From Aphrophora alni (taxonomy: Eukaryota; Arthropoda; Insecta; Hemiptera; Aphrophoridae), in NCBI GenBank assembly GCA_963513935.1, contig OY740771.1, forward strand, positions 18,149,349-18,213,348: DNA of 64,000 bases. Reading direction: 5' to 3'. A program made the position numbers and the translations under genes. The notes beneath the pieces are model-generated. The model did not search any database, was not told the origin of the DNA, and saw only the letters and a list, made by a program, of their open reading frames with translations. Positions 12,642 through 26,251 of this stretch are shown here, in pieces. Position 1 is the first letter of the stretch. Every line of letters starts with the position of its first letter.

Positions 12642-12713
12642 CTTCGAACTTTGAACAGACAAAGTGGCTTCTTTAGGTAACAACTGCCTTTGAAGTTCTG
12701 CTATTGAAGCATT
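12642..12713 (-). CDS. Host ciliary-type gene, short internal exon (24 codons)
   Basis: The minus strand shows the acceptor tract TTTTTTGTTTTAG, then 72 open bases reading NASIAELQRQLLPKEATLSV followed by QSSK, then the donor GTAACT. The exon is phase 0 to phase 0, as are the exons on both sides, so it can be included or skipped without shifting the frame. The composition suggests a helical linker. No domain is recognisable. An intron of about 11.5 kb carrying LTR element A separates it from the next exon at 1080. Confidence 0.65.
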
Positions 12714-15220
12714 CTAAAACAAAAAATTAAAAATACAAATGAAAAACTAAGAGAAATATAATAGACTTTAGTCTTTATGCAGTTGGGGCTATGTTTAGTT
12801 AGAAGTATAGAAACTCTTGCCATCCTCTTTTTGTAAAACAGAATTTTTTTAACTTACCCTTCAATTTACATCTTGAGTGTCATTATGTATTCTATGTTTT
12901 ACAGAAACAGACCTAGTCAAATATATAGATATGATACAAGAAAAACACAGAATATAATTATACTAAAATATAGGCTTGCTAAGCTTGTTCAAACTCCAAA
13001 ATCAAGAGCAATATCTGGGGGCCATCGTTTACAACTGTCTTCCACATAAAATCAAAATAATAACAGAAGAAAAATCCTTCAAAAAATAAATACTACAACA
13101 TTTAAGAGAAAACATTTTTTATTCTAGAGCTGAATTAATGGGACGTCCATCTATTGAATGAAAAAAAAGTGTTTTGAGGTATGTATAATATTTTTGTTGT
13201 TTGTATAGTTTTTGTTTAATGTAGTATAATTTTTAAAGATCTTCACAAAGCTAATCATTGTAAAAAAATGTCACCTATCTGCTAAATAAATAAATGTGTA
13301 AATAACTAAAGGTTGTTTGTAACCAGAGGACAAAATGTTGAAATGTTTTTACGTTGATGAAGGACAACCTAAACTTTTCTTTTACATTTTATTTATATAA
13401 TATATTCTTCTGTACCAATGGACCAATTTAACTCTTGAAAGTCAATAATTAGATTGAGTCATTTTTTTGTCAATAATTACATTATAATTTAGTAATATCA
13501 ATTTATGAAGATAATATTAGTGGTGTTTATTTGTGAAATATTATAGTTAATTTTGTTTTTGTTTTTGTTTTCTGGTATCATGTAGTACCACTCGGCCAAC
13601 AACATGTTGATTGGAATAATACCAGGTAATAAGAGGAAATATAAAAGCTACATTCAATTGGTGAAAATACTGATTAATTATCTTGTAAATGAACCAAAAC
13701 AACAATTAATTGATTTAACCAGTGTGGTGTGGCATGAAACATGTAATACACATCCTACATCAAACTTTAAAAATAGTGTGAACTTGCGATAAAGAATTTT
13801 CTACTACATAATCACCTTCTTGATCCCTTTGTCACAGGAATGATGAAATTTACAATTTTTACAAATAGGATTATTTCTATAAATTATGTTTATATTACAG
13901 GACCTGATTTTTAAAACAGTGAGCCATATTTTTTCAAGTATCTTTTTCCTCGCTAATTCTGTCTGTTGATATTTTTGTCAGCTAAATCTGTGCAACTCAT
14001 ATTTTTACTATAAAATCAAATCATCAAAGGTTAACTCACAAACATACATTTTTCTTTTATGGAGAATCTCTTATGAGCTGTAGTGAATACCTCATTTGTG
14101 AATGAATTATCCATCCAACGATTATGCTTTACTACAGTTTATTTATTCACAGTGTTTTAGAACTTGTCTAGATCCGTTGTAGCTCTCAGGGACTCACTTT
14201 AGTCAATCCCAAGGAAACCCAGCTAGATCTACACTTTTTTTTTCATGTTGTCTTCTTGGGTTAAATTTTTATCTTTCATCATTCTTATCTGATCTCTCTT
14301 AAACAACTTGTGTTCATTTCCAACCCTAGTGCTATTAGAATATTCTTTTTTTATGGTTTTTTTCTTCTTCTTTTTTTTATAAGGGGATGATGACCGAGAG
14401 GTTTTTAGCCTCTATACAACAGGAAAGAAAAAAACAAATTCTATTATCATTTTCTCATAAAAAAAATTTAAAAATGGGTTTGTGAAGAAATTGTTGAAAT
14501 AAAATTGATACCACTACTTTTTTTTCCTTTGGAAACATCATTAATTTTTTTTAATGATGTGTAATACCTAAAAAGAGTTAACTTAATTTGAATATAGAAT
14601 AACCGGGAATCGTTTAGAATCAATTTGGGAGGGGATAGATAAGTCGAAAACATGACTTGTATCCATCTTCCATCATTTCCTTTAGACTATGAAATTAAAC
14701 TCTATTATATCTGGAATATGTCCAATTTATCCACTCTGATAAAAATTGTATTCTACATTCCGACAACATGGCCACCATAGATTTACACCTGGGCTCTTGC
14801 TAAATAATTCCTAGACAAGTTCTCAATAACCACTTTATCTACATCAGTAAGAACTGTAGATTTTTTATTCTTCTATTTGGACTGGAAGGGCATAGATGTA
14901 TAAGTATTCCATCTACAAATAATACTTATTATCTCTAGACTTTTTACGAAACCCATGAGTATCTTGGATCACCATCCTTGAGGACTTCAAGCCTCACAAA
15001 GGTCTTACCAGGTATACATTAACTTCATCGGATAAATACCTAACACTCACATAGAAAATGTTTTGCCATCTGTTCTTTAGCAGCAGAACTGGCAAGATTG
15101 AAAGAATTTAAATAAAGGAGGTTTAAGTTAAGGAGCTTTTGTAACATAATTGCCACACATTGATGCGACAATTGTAAATATATAAAAATAAGGACTTTGT
15201 ATTTAAGTATAATTCTTATA
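12714..15220. other. Intron sequence with dispersed-repeat debris
   Basis: No gene seen. The part 14190-14420 shares segments with 44035-44110 and 44935-45000: a TAGATCTACAC-type start followed by a T run and TTCTTGGGTT, then GATGATGACCGAGAGGTTTTT further on. This is a dispersed repeat in the same orientation at both places, of unknown class. Confidence 0.45.
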
Positions 15221-15685
15221 AGTAAAAGGTCTTTTAAAAACAAACATTTTTTGTATTTAATTTTTTTATCTACCTCTTACTGTTAAAAAATGGCAGCCAA
15301 AAAACTTAATTATGACAGTTTACAAAATGTAACAAATTACTTTTATTTGAACAAAAAGGTGTTTATGATTAAATAAACAGTCTCTGTTATGTAATAAGAA
15401 CAAAATTCAACTTATTTTTATTTTTCAATGTTTTAAAGATAAACATGGACAACTACTACCAAAGTATTGAGCCACATTGAAAAATAAAAACAAGTTGAAT
15501 TTTGGTCTTATTACATATCAGAGACTGTTTATTTAATCATAAACACCTTTTTGTTCAAATAAAAGTTATTTGTTACATTTTGTAAACTGGCATAATTAAG
15601 TTTTTTGGCTGCCATTTTTTAACAGTAAGAGATAGATAAAAAAATAAAATACAAAAAATGTTTGTTTTTAAAATACCTTTTACTT
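15221..15685. repeat. Large inverted repeat (fold-back element), arms about 210 bp
   Basis: The arm 15221-15430 is matched almost base for base by the inverted arm 15476-15685, with a loop of about 45 bp. The inner arm ends are TTTTTATTTTTCAATG and CATTGAAAAATAAAAA. The outer ends are AGTAAAAGGT and ACCTTTTACT. It contains no ORF. It could be a fold-back MITE or two copies of one repeat meeting head to head. No clean target duplication was found. Confidence 0.8.
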
Positions 15686-16228
15686 GATATAACATTTGCT
15701 ATAAGTTGCTATTTAAGAATTTTGAGTTTTAGGCTTTTTTAAATTCTTCAATTTTGAGCATTTTTAAAATATTCAAAATCTAGTGAAAAATGCCCGTACC
15801 ACACGTTTTCTTAAAGAATAGCTCAATAATAAGCTTGGACAAAAATCTGGTGCTGTTCCGTATTATAGTTAGGATAACACGGTATTTTATTTTAAAGTCC
15901 AATTTCAATACGTTTTGGTACACCCTGTACATACGGTTAAAGATAATTAACTTTTGATTGCGCCAAAATGTTCAAGGTAATTAGACCTTTAAAATGATGT
16001 ATCACACAACCCATGTTTACATTTGAAAATTCCTCAAAAAGCACCCCTACCCCCCAAAAAGGGCCCTTTTGGGGCATTTTTCAAAATTGAAATTAATTTC
16101 ATTGGATTCAGTGGAGCCAAATTAGGGGGAAATGAGAATGAAAAAGTGTTAAAGTAAGTTTGTAAGACAGCTATAAGTACTGCACGGGTGGTCTGACACA
16201 CCCCGTATAACATGATAAATTGTTTATG
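15686..16228. repeat. Repeat-like stretch with ACACCCTGTA-type motifs
   Basis: Contains GGTACACCCTGTACATA at about 15918 and ACACACCCCGTATAACATG at about 16196, plus the block GGGCCCTTTTGGGGC. ACACCCTGTA-type motifs are common at the ends of insect DNA repeats. No transposase or terminal repeat could be shown, so the class is open. Confidence 0.35.
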
Positions 16229-17081
16229 ATGTCTATACCACAACATCTATACATAAAAAAATATATATATATCTGTTGCGATGAATCCTGATGTCCTGTG
16301 AAACCGCAGTTCTTCCAGTACTCAAACTAGTGTAGTCTCCAACTTCCGACACACAATGATTTAAAAGTCCTTTATAAGAATCTAACAAACTGTTCATTAT
16401 TTTTAGAATAGTTCAGTCTTTTCTAAAAGGTATTAAAACACGGGACATGACATTTCCCTAAATTGTTCTAGAAAAAATAATCTCTATTGACACACACGAC
16501 AGTCTATTTATTTCAAAACGTTTAGAAGCAAGAATATTTATTTAAAATGTTTGTAGGCTTAGTTCTATCACCAAACACATGTTCAAATTATCAATTTCGT
16601 CAGTCTATCAAATTTCTCGTCAAAAATCCGTCTCATATCAACACTACACTGTTCATTTAGATTTTATAACCTTTCAAACCACCTTCCATCCTCTTAAACG
16701 TTTATAATTAACTGCTCAACACACATTTTACCAACTCAAACACTTCCCTCTGACTATTACTAAAATATTTTACAATATGTTTAATGCAAATTTGCGTCTG
16801 ACTTGCTCAGACGTCATGGTAAGACTGACCATTCTCCCTCGCTTCCAAATTAAGCGTCTTATTCACGATCCACTAACACAGGAAAAAGTTGTTAATTACA
16901 CTCATTCACACATTTATTTTACAATATTATCTTCTTGGATGTCTTTTGTTAAAAGTTTACAGCTTTTAATTTAATTTACAACACTTCCCCCACGCTCCAA
17001 CAACCAATCAGAATCTTTGACCTACATGTGCTTGGTCCAATCACATGTCTTCCTTTAATTCAAATATTCCACATTATTACA
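16229..17081 (-). repeat. Partial LTR of the A/B family (copy F)
   Basis: The start shares GTCTATACCACAAC and later CTGATGTCCT with the LTR of copy A (2777 onward). The end TTCCACATTATTACA fits a family LTR terminus. The U5 part with the GGCGCC box is absent, so the copy is truncated. It is diverged and older than A. Confidence 0.5.
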
Positions 17082-17829
<748 letters not shown>

Positions 17830-18866
17830 CAAAATAAACAATTCTGCTACAAGATATTGTTGGTAATATTAAGTTAAGGTATTTTAAGACTTTAATAAAC
17901 TTTTTACTGAGAAATTCAGAAAATAATTTTTTTAGTGTTAGGTGTATGTTTGTAAAGAATGGCTGTTTATATATTTCAAATTAACCCAACTTTCAAGCTA
18001 ATATGTTTAAACTATGGGTACCATAGTTATACATAATTTGTAAGTGGGATAATAGTAAACTGAAGTACAGTAGGCTCACGACTATCCAGATAGTAAAATA
18101 ACCTGATATTAAGAGTAAATCATAATAAAGGAAAAATTTGTGATAACCGAACATCAATAGTGTTTCATAATATACTATGATTTGTTTTTTATAGACATTG
18201 ATCAGAGAATTAATGTTAATTTGAACTGATTATGAAAGGAGAGATAAATAAAATTAAGAAAATAGTTTAAAATTGTACAATATTTATTTAAAGAATGTAA
18301 TAAAGATATATTAGCCAACAAATCTATTGTATTTGTCACTCATATTTAATGAACAGTTATAAAATTACACAACTAATCATAAATCGAAATAAGATCAAAT
18401 CAATAAAATTGTTCGGCTCATAAACAATCGATCGCATTAGATATCTTCTGCCAAATGAGTACTGTAAAACTATAGAGACATAATTTTCTTGTACAATCAT
18501 TGAAAATTTGAATGCATAGCTCACACAGTTACAGTAATTTCTTTGTCAATAAAGCAATTTCAAAGACAAGCACCTGTAATTGTTTCGGATATTAAAAACT
18601 ATGCATAAACGGTACTGTGGGTAGAAGCATATGTTTCAAAGTCCTTATATTTTAAAAGTATTATAAATTAACTGTTTTATAGACTAAATCTGAGGTTCCA
18701 AATAAATATTATTTACACCACAGACCAAAGAGTAGAAAATCTAATATATTCATGAATTATTAAAGGTTTGAGTCTGATTGCTAGCATTGGATATATCAAC
18801 ACCTTACGTTACTTCCATCTGCATTAGACCAATTTGTATTACAAACGTTAAGAAACCAATACTTAC
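17830..18866. other. Intron sequence, nothing recognised
   Basis: AT-rich intronic DNA up to the donor site of the next host exon. No ORF or clear repeat. Confidence 0.4.
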
Positions 18867-18944
18867 TGGTATACTAACTGTAGCGAAAGGAACTGACGGA
18901 ATTAGACGTCGTCGACTTGAAAGAGTTTCATCACTATTTTCACT
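18867..18944 (-). CDS. Host ciliary-type gene, short internal exon (26 codons)
   Basis: On the minus strand TTTTTCTGTTTCAG is a strong acceptor. The following 78 bases read SENSDETLSSRRRLIPSVPF and then ATVSIP, and end at the donor GTAAGT. The phase is 0 on both sides, joining the exon that ends at 32533 and the one that starts at 12713. The Ser/Glu then Arg-rich composition suggests a flexible linker. The intron upstream is 13.6 kb and carries LTR element B and a hAT element. Confidence 0.7.
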
Positions 18945-19009
18945 CTGAAACAGAAAAACATATTATTCAGAGTATTAGAAAACTAAAGAAATGGCTTTAT
19001 TACTTGTGT

Positions 19010-19150
19010 AAAATTTCATATTTTTGGGTCTCTAAGTTGGGTTAGTACTTGGTTCAATATGTGACATAAGCAAGATATGACGTCGGAAAACTTGCTTTAT
19101 CTCTGGTATTGCAATCGTATATTCGAAGCCTCGTATAGATGGGACAAACA
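19010..19150 (+). repeat. Dispersed repeat, second copy near 57315-57430
   Basis: Shares TACTTGGTTCAAT, AACTT and ATTGCAATCGTATAT blocks in order with 57315-57430. Class unknown. Confidence 0.5.
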
Positions 19151-19620
19151 GTGTTCCAGAATTGGTCAATGTTATAGAATCACGAGAAAACTATTTGTAT
19201 GAATGGAAAATCTTATATACTGTATTAATACTAATACAATACCATGAATTAAATAAATAAACATTGTACACTTTTATAGTTTAAGTTAAATTAAGAAACA
19301 ATAATTCCAAAAATTAAAACATGAAATTTTTGCGAGATGTTCTTCAGTGCACAGATATAACTGTCAGGTTATCCCTAATTGGTTCAAAATATCCACCAAT
19401 CACAGCATTTAGCAGTTGGATTGGTACAGAGCACTTCTTAAAGATTCATTCGCTCATCTTCCTTCACAGAGAGTGGTCGTGTTGACTTTCTCATCAACTC
19501 AAGAACTTCTCATTACCAAAACGATACTAAGCTTCCAGAGCGATGCAACAAATAAGCTATTCATTTAAAAGAAACAGTTTTCTCTTGATTTGAATTTAAA
19601 TAAAATCAGTGATTAGAGTC

Positions 19621-22600
19621 CAGTGGCGGTTCTAGCCCTGGGCAGGGTGGGCAGCTGCCCCCCCCCCAGTTTTAATGGGGCTACTAAATAAACATAGGCT
19701 ATTGATTTCGACAATAGTGTTTGAACCAATTCCAATTAGTTTCTAATCTGACATTAAATTCCTATTATTTTATTTTTTACGTAACTCGTAACTCCCATTA
19801 CGGTATGTAATTAACTAAACATTTTTCTCAATTATATTATTTATTTGTCACTAATACGTCATTTCCGTGAGTGCGGGAAATGTTTAGCTTAGAGTGACTA
19901 ATCTTGTGCTCTTGACTCGCGGGACATTTTCTGTTTTCTCGTTCTCAGTTGGCAACGTTGCCGGCTGCCGGCACTGATCTGCCAGTTTCGTCTGTCACCC
20001 ACTCATAAATCTTAGGTTGTTATAGTCTTTGTTAATGCTGACGCTGGCTGATGGCTGTTAGTCTTATATACGTTGTGAATTGTGAATGTGACGTGTTTAG
20101 TTAATCAAATAATTTCATTTATTGATCTTTCATACTGTATGTATTAGTATTAGTACTATTAGTAGTTCGCTACTAATCATCAATTTCAATTGTACGTTAT
20201 TTGGTTATTTTGAACTTCTAGATCTAGTTGGTGAATTAGTGGTGTAAGTGTGATAGCAAAGTGCGTTGTCGATCAGTGGAAGTTTGTTGAACTACCAACC
20301 TACCGCATATTATACAAGTTGTAAGTCACATCAAAGATGTCCAAACAACTTCAATTGTCAAGGTTTTTCAATCGGAACAAGAAGACCAGCAACAGAAGTA
20401 GTACAGATGAACACGAACCCCCAGTAAAAGCAAGTAGACTGGATAGTAATGATGCCGAAGTACGCCCTACAACCTCAATCTCTTCTAAAAATAATGAGGC
20501 TCGATCACTGTCATCTGCATGTGAACCAGGTAGGCCAATGTCTGTTATAAATCTAACAATAAGTCAGTCAGTCTTTGACGGTCCTACTCAGCCTAATGTT
20601 AATGTTGTCTTTAAAAAGACATTGTTTGGAAAATGTCCTAGATCATTTAGTACAGTTTGGTACCAGAAGTTTAATTGGATTGAGTACTGCAAAGAAAATG
20701 ATTCAGTGTTTTGCTTTCCATGCCGTCATTTTCCTAGTCCATCTGGAAACAGCGAGGACACTTTTATCAAAACAGGTTATCGTAATTGGAAAAGTATCGG
20801 TGAAAAATGTAAAAAACATGAACTATCTGAGGCTCACAGGGATTCGATTACAAAATATAGTAGTTATTTATCATCAAAAGAGCAAGGAACAGTTGCAGCC
20901 AAATTAGGCCAACAAGTTGCTGAAAATATTGGCAATAACAGAAAAGCAGTAAGCACTGTCAGCAAAGTAGCGCTTTTTTGTGCCCGTCAGGAAATCGGTT
21001 TGCGAGGGCATAGAGAAACTGTAAATGATAAATTTGAAAGCAAAAATAAAGGAAATTTTATAGAACTGGTAGAGTTACTGAAAGGGGTTTCTAACGACGT
21101 TAAGTTAGTTTTTGATAATCTTCCAAAAAATGCTACTTATGTCTAAAGATTCTCAAAATGAGTTTTTACACATTTCTGCAGGAATAGTTTTGAAAAAGAT
21201 TGTTGACGAGGTCAATAAAGAGAATGGTGGATTTTTTGCTTTAATTGTTGATGAAGCCAGAGACGTTAGTACAAAGGAACAAATGTCTGTTTGCATCAGA
21301 TATACAAACAAAACAAAACTGTTTGAACGGTTTTTGGGCTTTGTTGAGCTTACTGAGCTATCTGCAAAAGCTCTCTGCTCAAAAATATTAAGCTTTTTGG
21401 AAGAGAATGGTTTGAATATAAAGAAATGCATTGGCCAGGCTTACGATGGTGCATCGGTAATGAGAGGACATTTGAGCGGAGTAAATGTTTTGGTCAGAGA
21501 AGTGGCAGAAAATCCGTGTGTTTATGTACACTGTTACGCACATCGCCTAAATTTAGTTTTAGTAGACACAGCCAAAAACGTGAACATAGTTGATGACACT
21601 CTAGGATTGCTTGAAGCTATTTATTCTTTCCAGTCAGCATCTACTCTCAGACATCAAAAATTTAAAGACGCTCAAGAAAAGGAAGATCACAAAAGAAGAA
21701 TATAAGAAATGCCACAGCAGAGTGATACTCGGTGGGTCTGCAAATACAAAGGTGTTATGTATTTCAAAACTAATTTCTTGTCTGTTATATCAGCGTTAGA
21801 GGAATTCAAGAGTTCTACAAATAAAATGGAAGCTGCTATCGCCAAAGGATTTCTGCTACAGCTCAAGCAGTTTGATGTTATCTTCGCCCTCCAGTTTTTA
21901 GGAGAGATTTTAGAATACTCAAACACAACCTCAATAACTTTGCAAAAAGAAGACTTGCTTATGGACTCAGCAATTAAAGTAATCGATGGTTTGAAAAGAA
22001 CGCTGCAAAATAAAAGATCCGAGCTTTTTTTTAGTGAATGTTGGACAAAAACCTGTTGTTTGGCTAATAAAGTTGGAATACCACTACCATGTGATGAGGA
22101 AGTTTCACACTTACATTTAAAACGTACACAGCAAGTACCCTCTAAGTATAGTGAATCAATTCTCATGTCAACAACAGGCGAGAGGACAAATCTCTCGCAA
22201 AAATCCTCATACAAACAGATGTTGTTTGAAGTTATAGATCGAATGACATCAGAGCTTGACCGGAGATTTACCAACAATTCGTCTGTTTTTGATGCATTTG
22301 AAGGATTGAACCCAACGAGTAATAAGTTCATGTTTGTAGATGCTATAAGCAGTTTTGCAGATCAATACAACATGTTTATAGACGCAACCAGTTTGATGTA
22401 CGAAGTAGAACTAGCAAAAGAAGTTTTTTGCCAATTTCAAGGAAATATCAAGGAATTCTATTTCACTTTGCTCGAACAAAGATCTTTGTTCCGAATCTTA
22501 CAAAGATTGAACAAATTCTGTTCACTCTTCCTGTAACCAGCGCTGTGGCTGAAAGAAGCTTTTCAACCATGAAAAGAGTGAAAACTTACCTGAGATCTAC

Positions 22601-23247
22601 AATGACTACACAACGCTTAACAAATCTTTCGATTTTATCAATTGAAAGAGAAGAAAGTGAACAACTCATAAAGAAGCCTGACAAAATCCTGGAATTGTTT
22701 AGCAATGTTGGTCAAAGAAGACTACAGTTGTAAACATGGACCATGTAAGTAACTATGTAAACCTTAAGTAACAAGTAAATGTGCTCAATTATACAAATGT
22801 TCTTATGAAAGTCAATGCGTTACTATTTCCTAACTTTAAAAAGAAATTCCTATGACTAGGAAATATCTGTCAATAATCAAACTATGGGATTAGGATAAAT
22901 GAGTCAAAACGAGTTAAAAGAAATATTTTGTTGATATTTTCTGAGTACGCTACATTTAAACAAAAATATTATTTTTCAATCTAGGGTTGCATATTTACAC
23001 AACTTTCTTTGACTAATGATTCACATAAACTTAATGTTCCTTAGGTTTGAACGTTTGACCAGTTATATTTTAAATTGAAAAAAGAGTGTGTAGTGCGTAC
23101 AAAAATTAAAATTGTCAGACTACCATAATGTATATTGCAATGAAAATTCGTAATAATGCAAAATCATTTTTATAAAAAAATCTTAGAGGGCCCAGACCCT
23201 ATGGTAAACCTTGCCCCCCCAGATTATGAGGTCTAAAACCGCCACTG
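19621..23247 (+). mobile_element. hAT transposon, 3.6 kb, complete ends, dead transposase
   Basis: The ends are CAGTGGCGGTTCTAG at the left and the inverse CTAAAACCGCCACTG at the right. The 8-bp target duplication TTAGAGTC lies at 19613-19620 and 23248-23255. Length, 8-bp duplication and CAG/CTG ends are diagnostic of hAT elements. Inside is a ZMYM1-like transposase gene on the plus strand, broken at three places. The element sits in a host intron, opposite to the gene. A run of C lies next to each end. Confidence 0.95.
20337..22733 (+). pseudogene. hAT transposase, TTF-zinc-finger/ZMYM1-like, broken
   Basis: Begins with ATG at 20337. Residues about 95-190 form a TTF-type zinc finger (FCFPCRHF, then KKHELSEAHRDS). 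The RNase-H-like core follows, with the first acidic site in ALIVDEARDVSTKEQM, the second in QAYDGASVMRG and the C/H motif in CYAHRLNLVLVD. The C-terminal dimerisation block is VTSAVAERSFSTMKRVKTYL. The frame breaks near 21132-21146 (shift), at 21703-21705 (in-frame TAA after HKRRI) and near 22440-22510 (shift). The parts are otherwise collinear and well preserved, so inactivation is fairly recent. Confidence 0.9.
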
Positions 23248-23255
23248 TTAGAGTC

Positions 23256-24797
23256 CTGGTATTGATTTTTCCATATGACAACATATTATTAGTTATCACA
23301 ATACTAAAGATACTTTCTAGTGGTACCAGTTAACATTTTGAGAAAAAGCGATTAATTTGTAAATTGATTATAAAGTAGAGACATTGACAAATCTTCTAGA
23401 AACAAAGATAATTTACAAACATTTAAATATTAACATATAAAAAAAACAGACTTTGTGAATTATTCCCTAGTTTCAAAGACAGCCATAAAGTGTGAACCCC
23501 ATTTTTTAACTATCCATATACTTGCTTTGAAATTTATGTATTTAGGTTAAGAATTTTATATGTTGTTTTTTCAGGAAGTACTTCCATAATTGGAATTCAT
23601 TATAGTATATTTCATGTATGTATTTCAGATGAGAGAATATTCAATATTTATATTCTAAATTGAGTATTTCATCAAAGGTGCGGTTTCTTTGTGACTATTT
23701 CCTTAAAAAAAAATCCACGATCCCGATTCCAAGTAAGTTAAAAATATCTGTGCTTAAAATAATAGAATGACGCCCAATAAACTTATTTAAAGCAAAAAAA
23801 GTAAATCAGCACATTCAAATCAATATATAAATCCCCTTTTAATTCATGAAAAACTGATTGTTACACTTATGAAAAATTTAATTTCTGAGATACAGGAATT
23901 GTGTAGCACCTATACAATTTGTTTTGAAATTAGTTGTATACAGTCCTTTTTTGCCTCTCATAAAAAGGGCTCTAGCTGATGTAAGTCAAAACTTTTTTTG
24001 TTAGAATATTCCATTTAACTTTAAAATAATTTTATTTTACTTTTTACATTCTAGCATGTTTGTAGTATAAAGTTTTATGATGAGTTAAACACCGGTGACA
24101 AGTTTTTCACGAAACTATAAGTTCTGAGATCCTTCATGACCAAAATAATTAATTTTAGGAATGATGTGTATCTATTTTCTGGCTCTACATCTCAAAGGAG
24201 TGGACTGGATTGATTTTAATTAAATTTGGTATATGGGCATATTTTGGCTATATTTTGGGACATCTTATTCATTTTTCTATAACTCAAAATTTATGGTACC
24301 TACTACAAGACAAAAACACAAAAATCCAGTATAATAAAAATTTCACAAAAGTTGATAAAAAGGGACTCTTCTACACCAACTTTCTCCCATAAGAAATAAA
24401 TTGAAAAAAAAAACTCATTAATAGAGAAAATTATATTTTTGAATTTGGCATGTAGCTTCTAAGATGAAACCATTCAGAAAAGTCCAAAACTGCCAACAAT
24501 ATAGGACAGTATATAAAATACTGGTTTAATAGCATAAACTCTGTGTTCTGCTTCAAAACAGTAAGTTAAAGGGTAATGTTCATATTCTAATTACAATATA
24601 TTACAATTAATTTGCAACAAAAAAGTTTCATAACTCCGCAAAAATGTGTAACTTTTTTTGGTTTTTCAACCAATGTATACCATTTTTGAGGGATGGCGAC
24701 AAATACATTTATTGTATGTATATGGTTTTATGGATCAGAGAATCAAAGATAAAAATCTGGCACCACTGAGTAAACAAGGGATAACAAAAGGAAAGAA
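23256..24797. other. Intron sequence with a dispersed repeat (R1)
   Basis: No gene. The stretch about 24180-24480 contains GATTTTAATTAAATTTGGTA followed by a CTCAAAATTT block. It belongs to a repeat family with relatives at 40.8, 45.7 and 58.7 kb. Confidence 0.45.
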
Positions 24798-24801
24798 GAT
24801 A

Positions 24802-26251
24802 TGTAATAATGTGAAAAATTAGAGTCAGAGTTTACCACATATTTAAGAGTGCGTGTTAAAAGTACAAGGGAGAGGGAAGCTTTTGTAACAATATTCAGTC
24901 TTCAGTAAATTCATTTATAGAAACAAGATAGATTTTCAAGACAACAAAAATAAATAACCATGTATAATATTAGTATAACATAATTAACTACAAGTGTTTA
25001 ATTTTAGTATAACATAAGTGATTACAAGTGTTTATTTGTTTTATAAGTATTTAATAATTTGTGCGAAAAAGTAAGGGTGTGTGAACTGTTTGTAACAGTG
25101 AAAATAACAGCCCAAATGAGGAACGGTTTCCAGTTATAGGACAAGAGATCTCGTGGCGAATTTCTAAGCTAGTCTAGGTTCAGTACTCAAAGAGTAGAGA
25201 CATATTTCTGTTTTCAGAGCGGTCAGAAATTTTTTATAAAATGTAGTGCTAAAGTATCGAAAATCGGTTATTCGAGCATAGACATGTATTAGTGAATGAG
25301 GTTTGTTTGTGAATTGACTTTTTGTTTTATAAAAAGACTAAGAAACGTACATTTTATATAGATGATGCAATATTTGCACGTGTTCAACAAAATGAACAAT
25401 GAACTTTCGAGATAGACATAAGTTTTTATGAAAATAAAGAACTGTATACTTTGTGTCAAAAGACGCTTTAAAAGGTATTATCGATGTGTGTGTCCAAAAT
25501 TATGACAATTAATCTCTCAACATGTGTAGATAACAAGCAGGTACCATCACAAAAGCCTACGTCTCAGCGGACCGGAGTACTGGATGAAAATTCAACAAAG
25601 GACCTGAACTCAGTGTTAAAGAACACTAAAAATATCAAGTATTGTTAAAACATTTATAATAACTATTTGTTCTATGTTTTTATGTAAGAATTTATAATTT
25701 AAATAACTTTTAAAAAATCATTATTTCATATCTTTGAAATCAAAGATATTTCATGAATTCAACATTTGGTTGAATAAAGTAAATTCAAATGAAAGACTTA
25801 CAGATGATACTAAACTGTTTGTTTCACTAAATAACTTTCAGAAGTTGCAACATAAAATTTAAAGTAGAGTCAAGAATTTTTTTGTCAGAATTTAAAACCT
25901 TCCTCAAAGGGAAATATAACAAATTTAAAATAGGATGTATAATTTATAATTTTATATTTGAATTATTCATGTATGTGTACGATTTTAATTAATAAAAGTT
26001 TGTTGTTAAATTTCAGCTACAAATGTTTTCATTTATAAAAAACCAATATTACTGTGGAGTACACTGTTAAAAGAGCTCACGACCCTTGAGACTATAAATT
26101 TATTAAATTCATTTTTTTGTTAAATAATGACGAAAGTCTGGCGCCCAATAATATTAAAATAACCACACATAAACTCACTTTTCTTCAAGATAAAATAAAA
26201 TTTGAGAACTCTTCATGTTCAAAATAAATTTTTTTCCTTCTTTTTCTTGTT
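24802..26251 (+). repeat. 5' LTR of copy B
   Basis: 1,450 bp, starting TGTAATAATGTG. It contains the box TGGCGCCCA, as does its partner, about 105 bp before its end. Confidence 0.88.

Noticed and set aside
21687..22331. 214-codon minus ORF inside the hAT
   Set aside because: Antisense shadow of the transposase frame, which has clear domain motifs.
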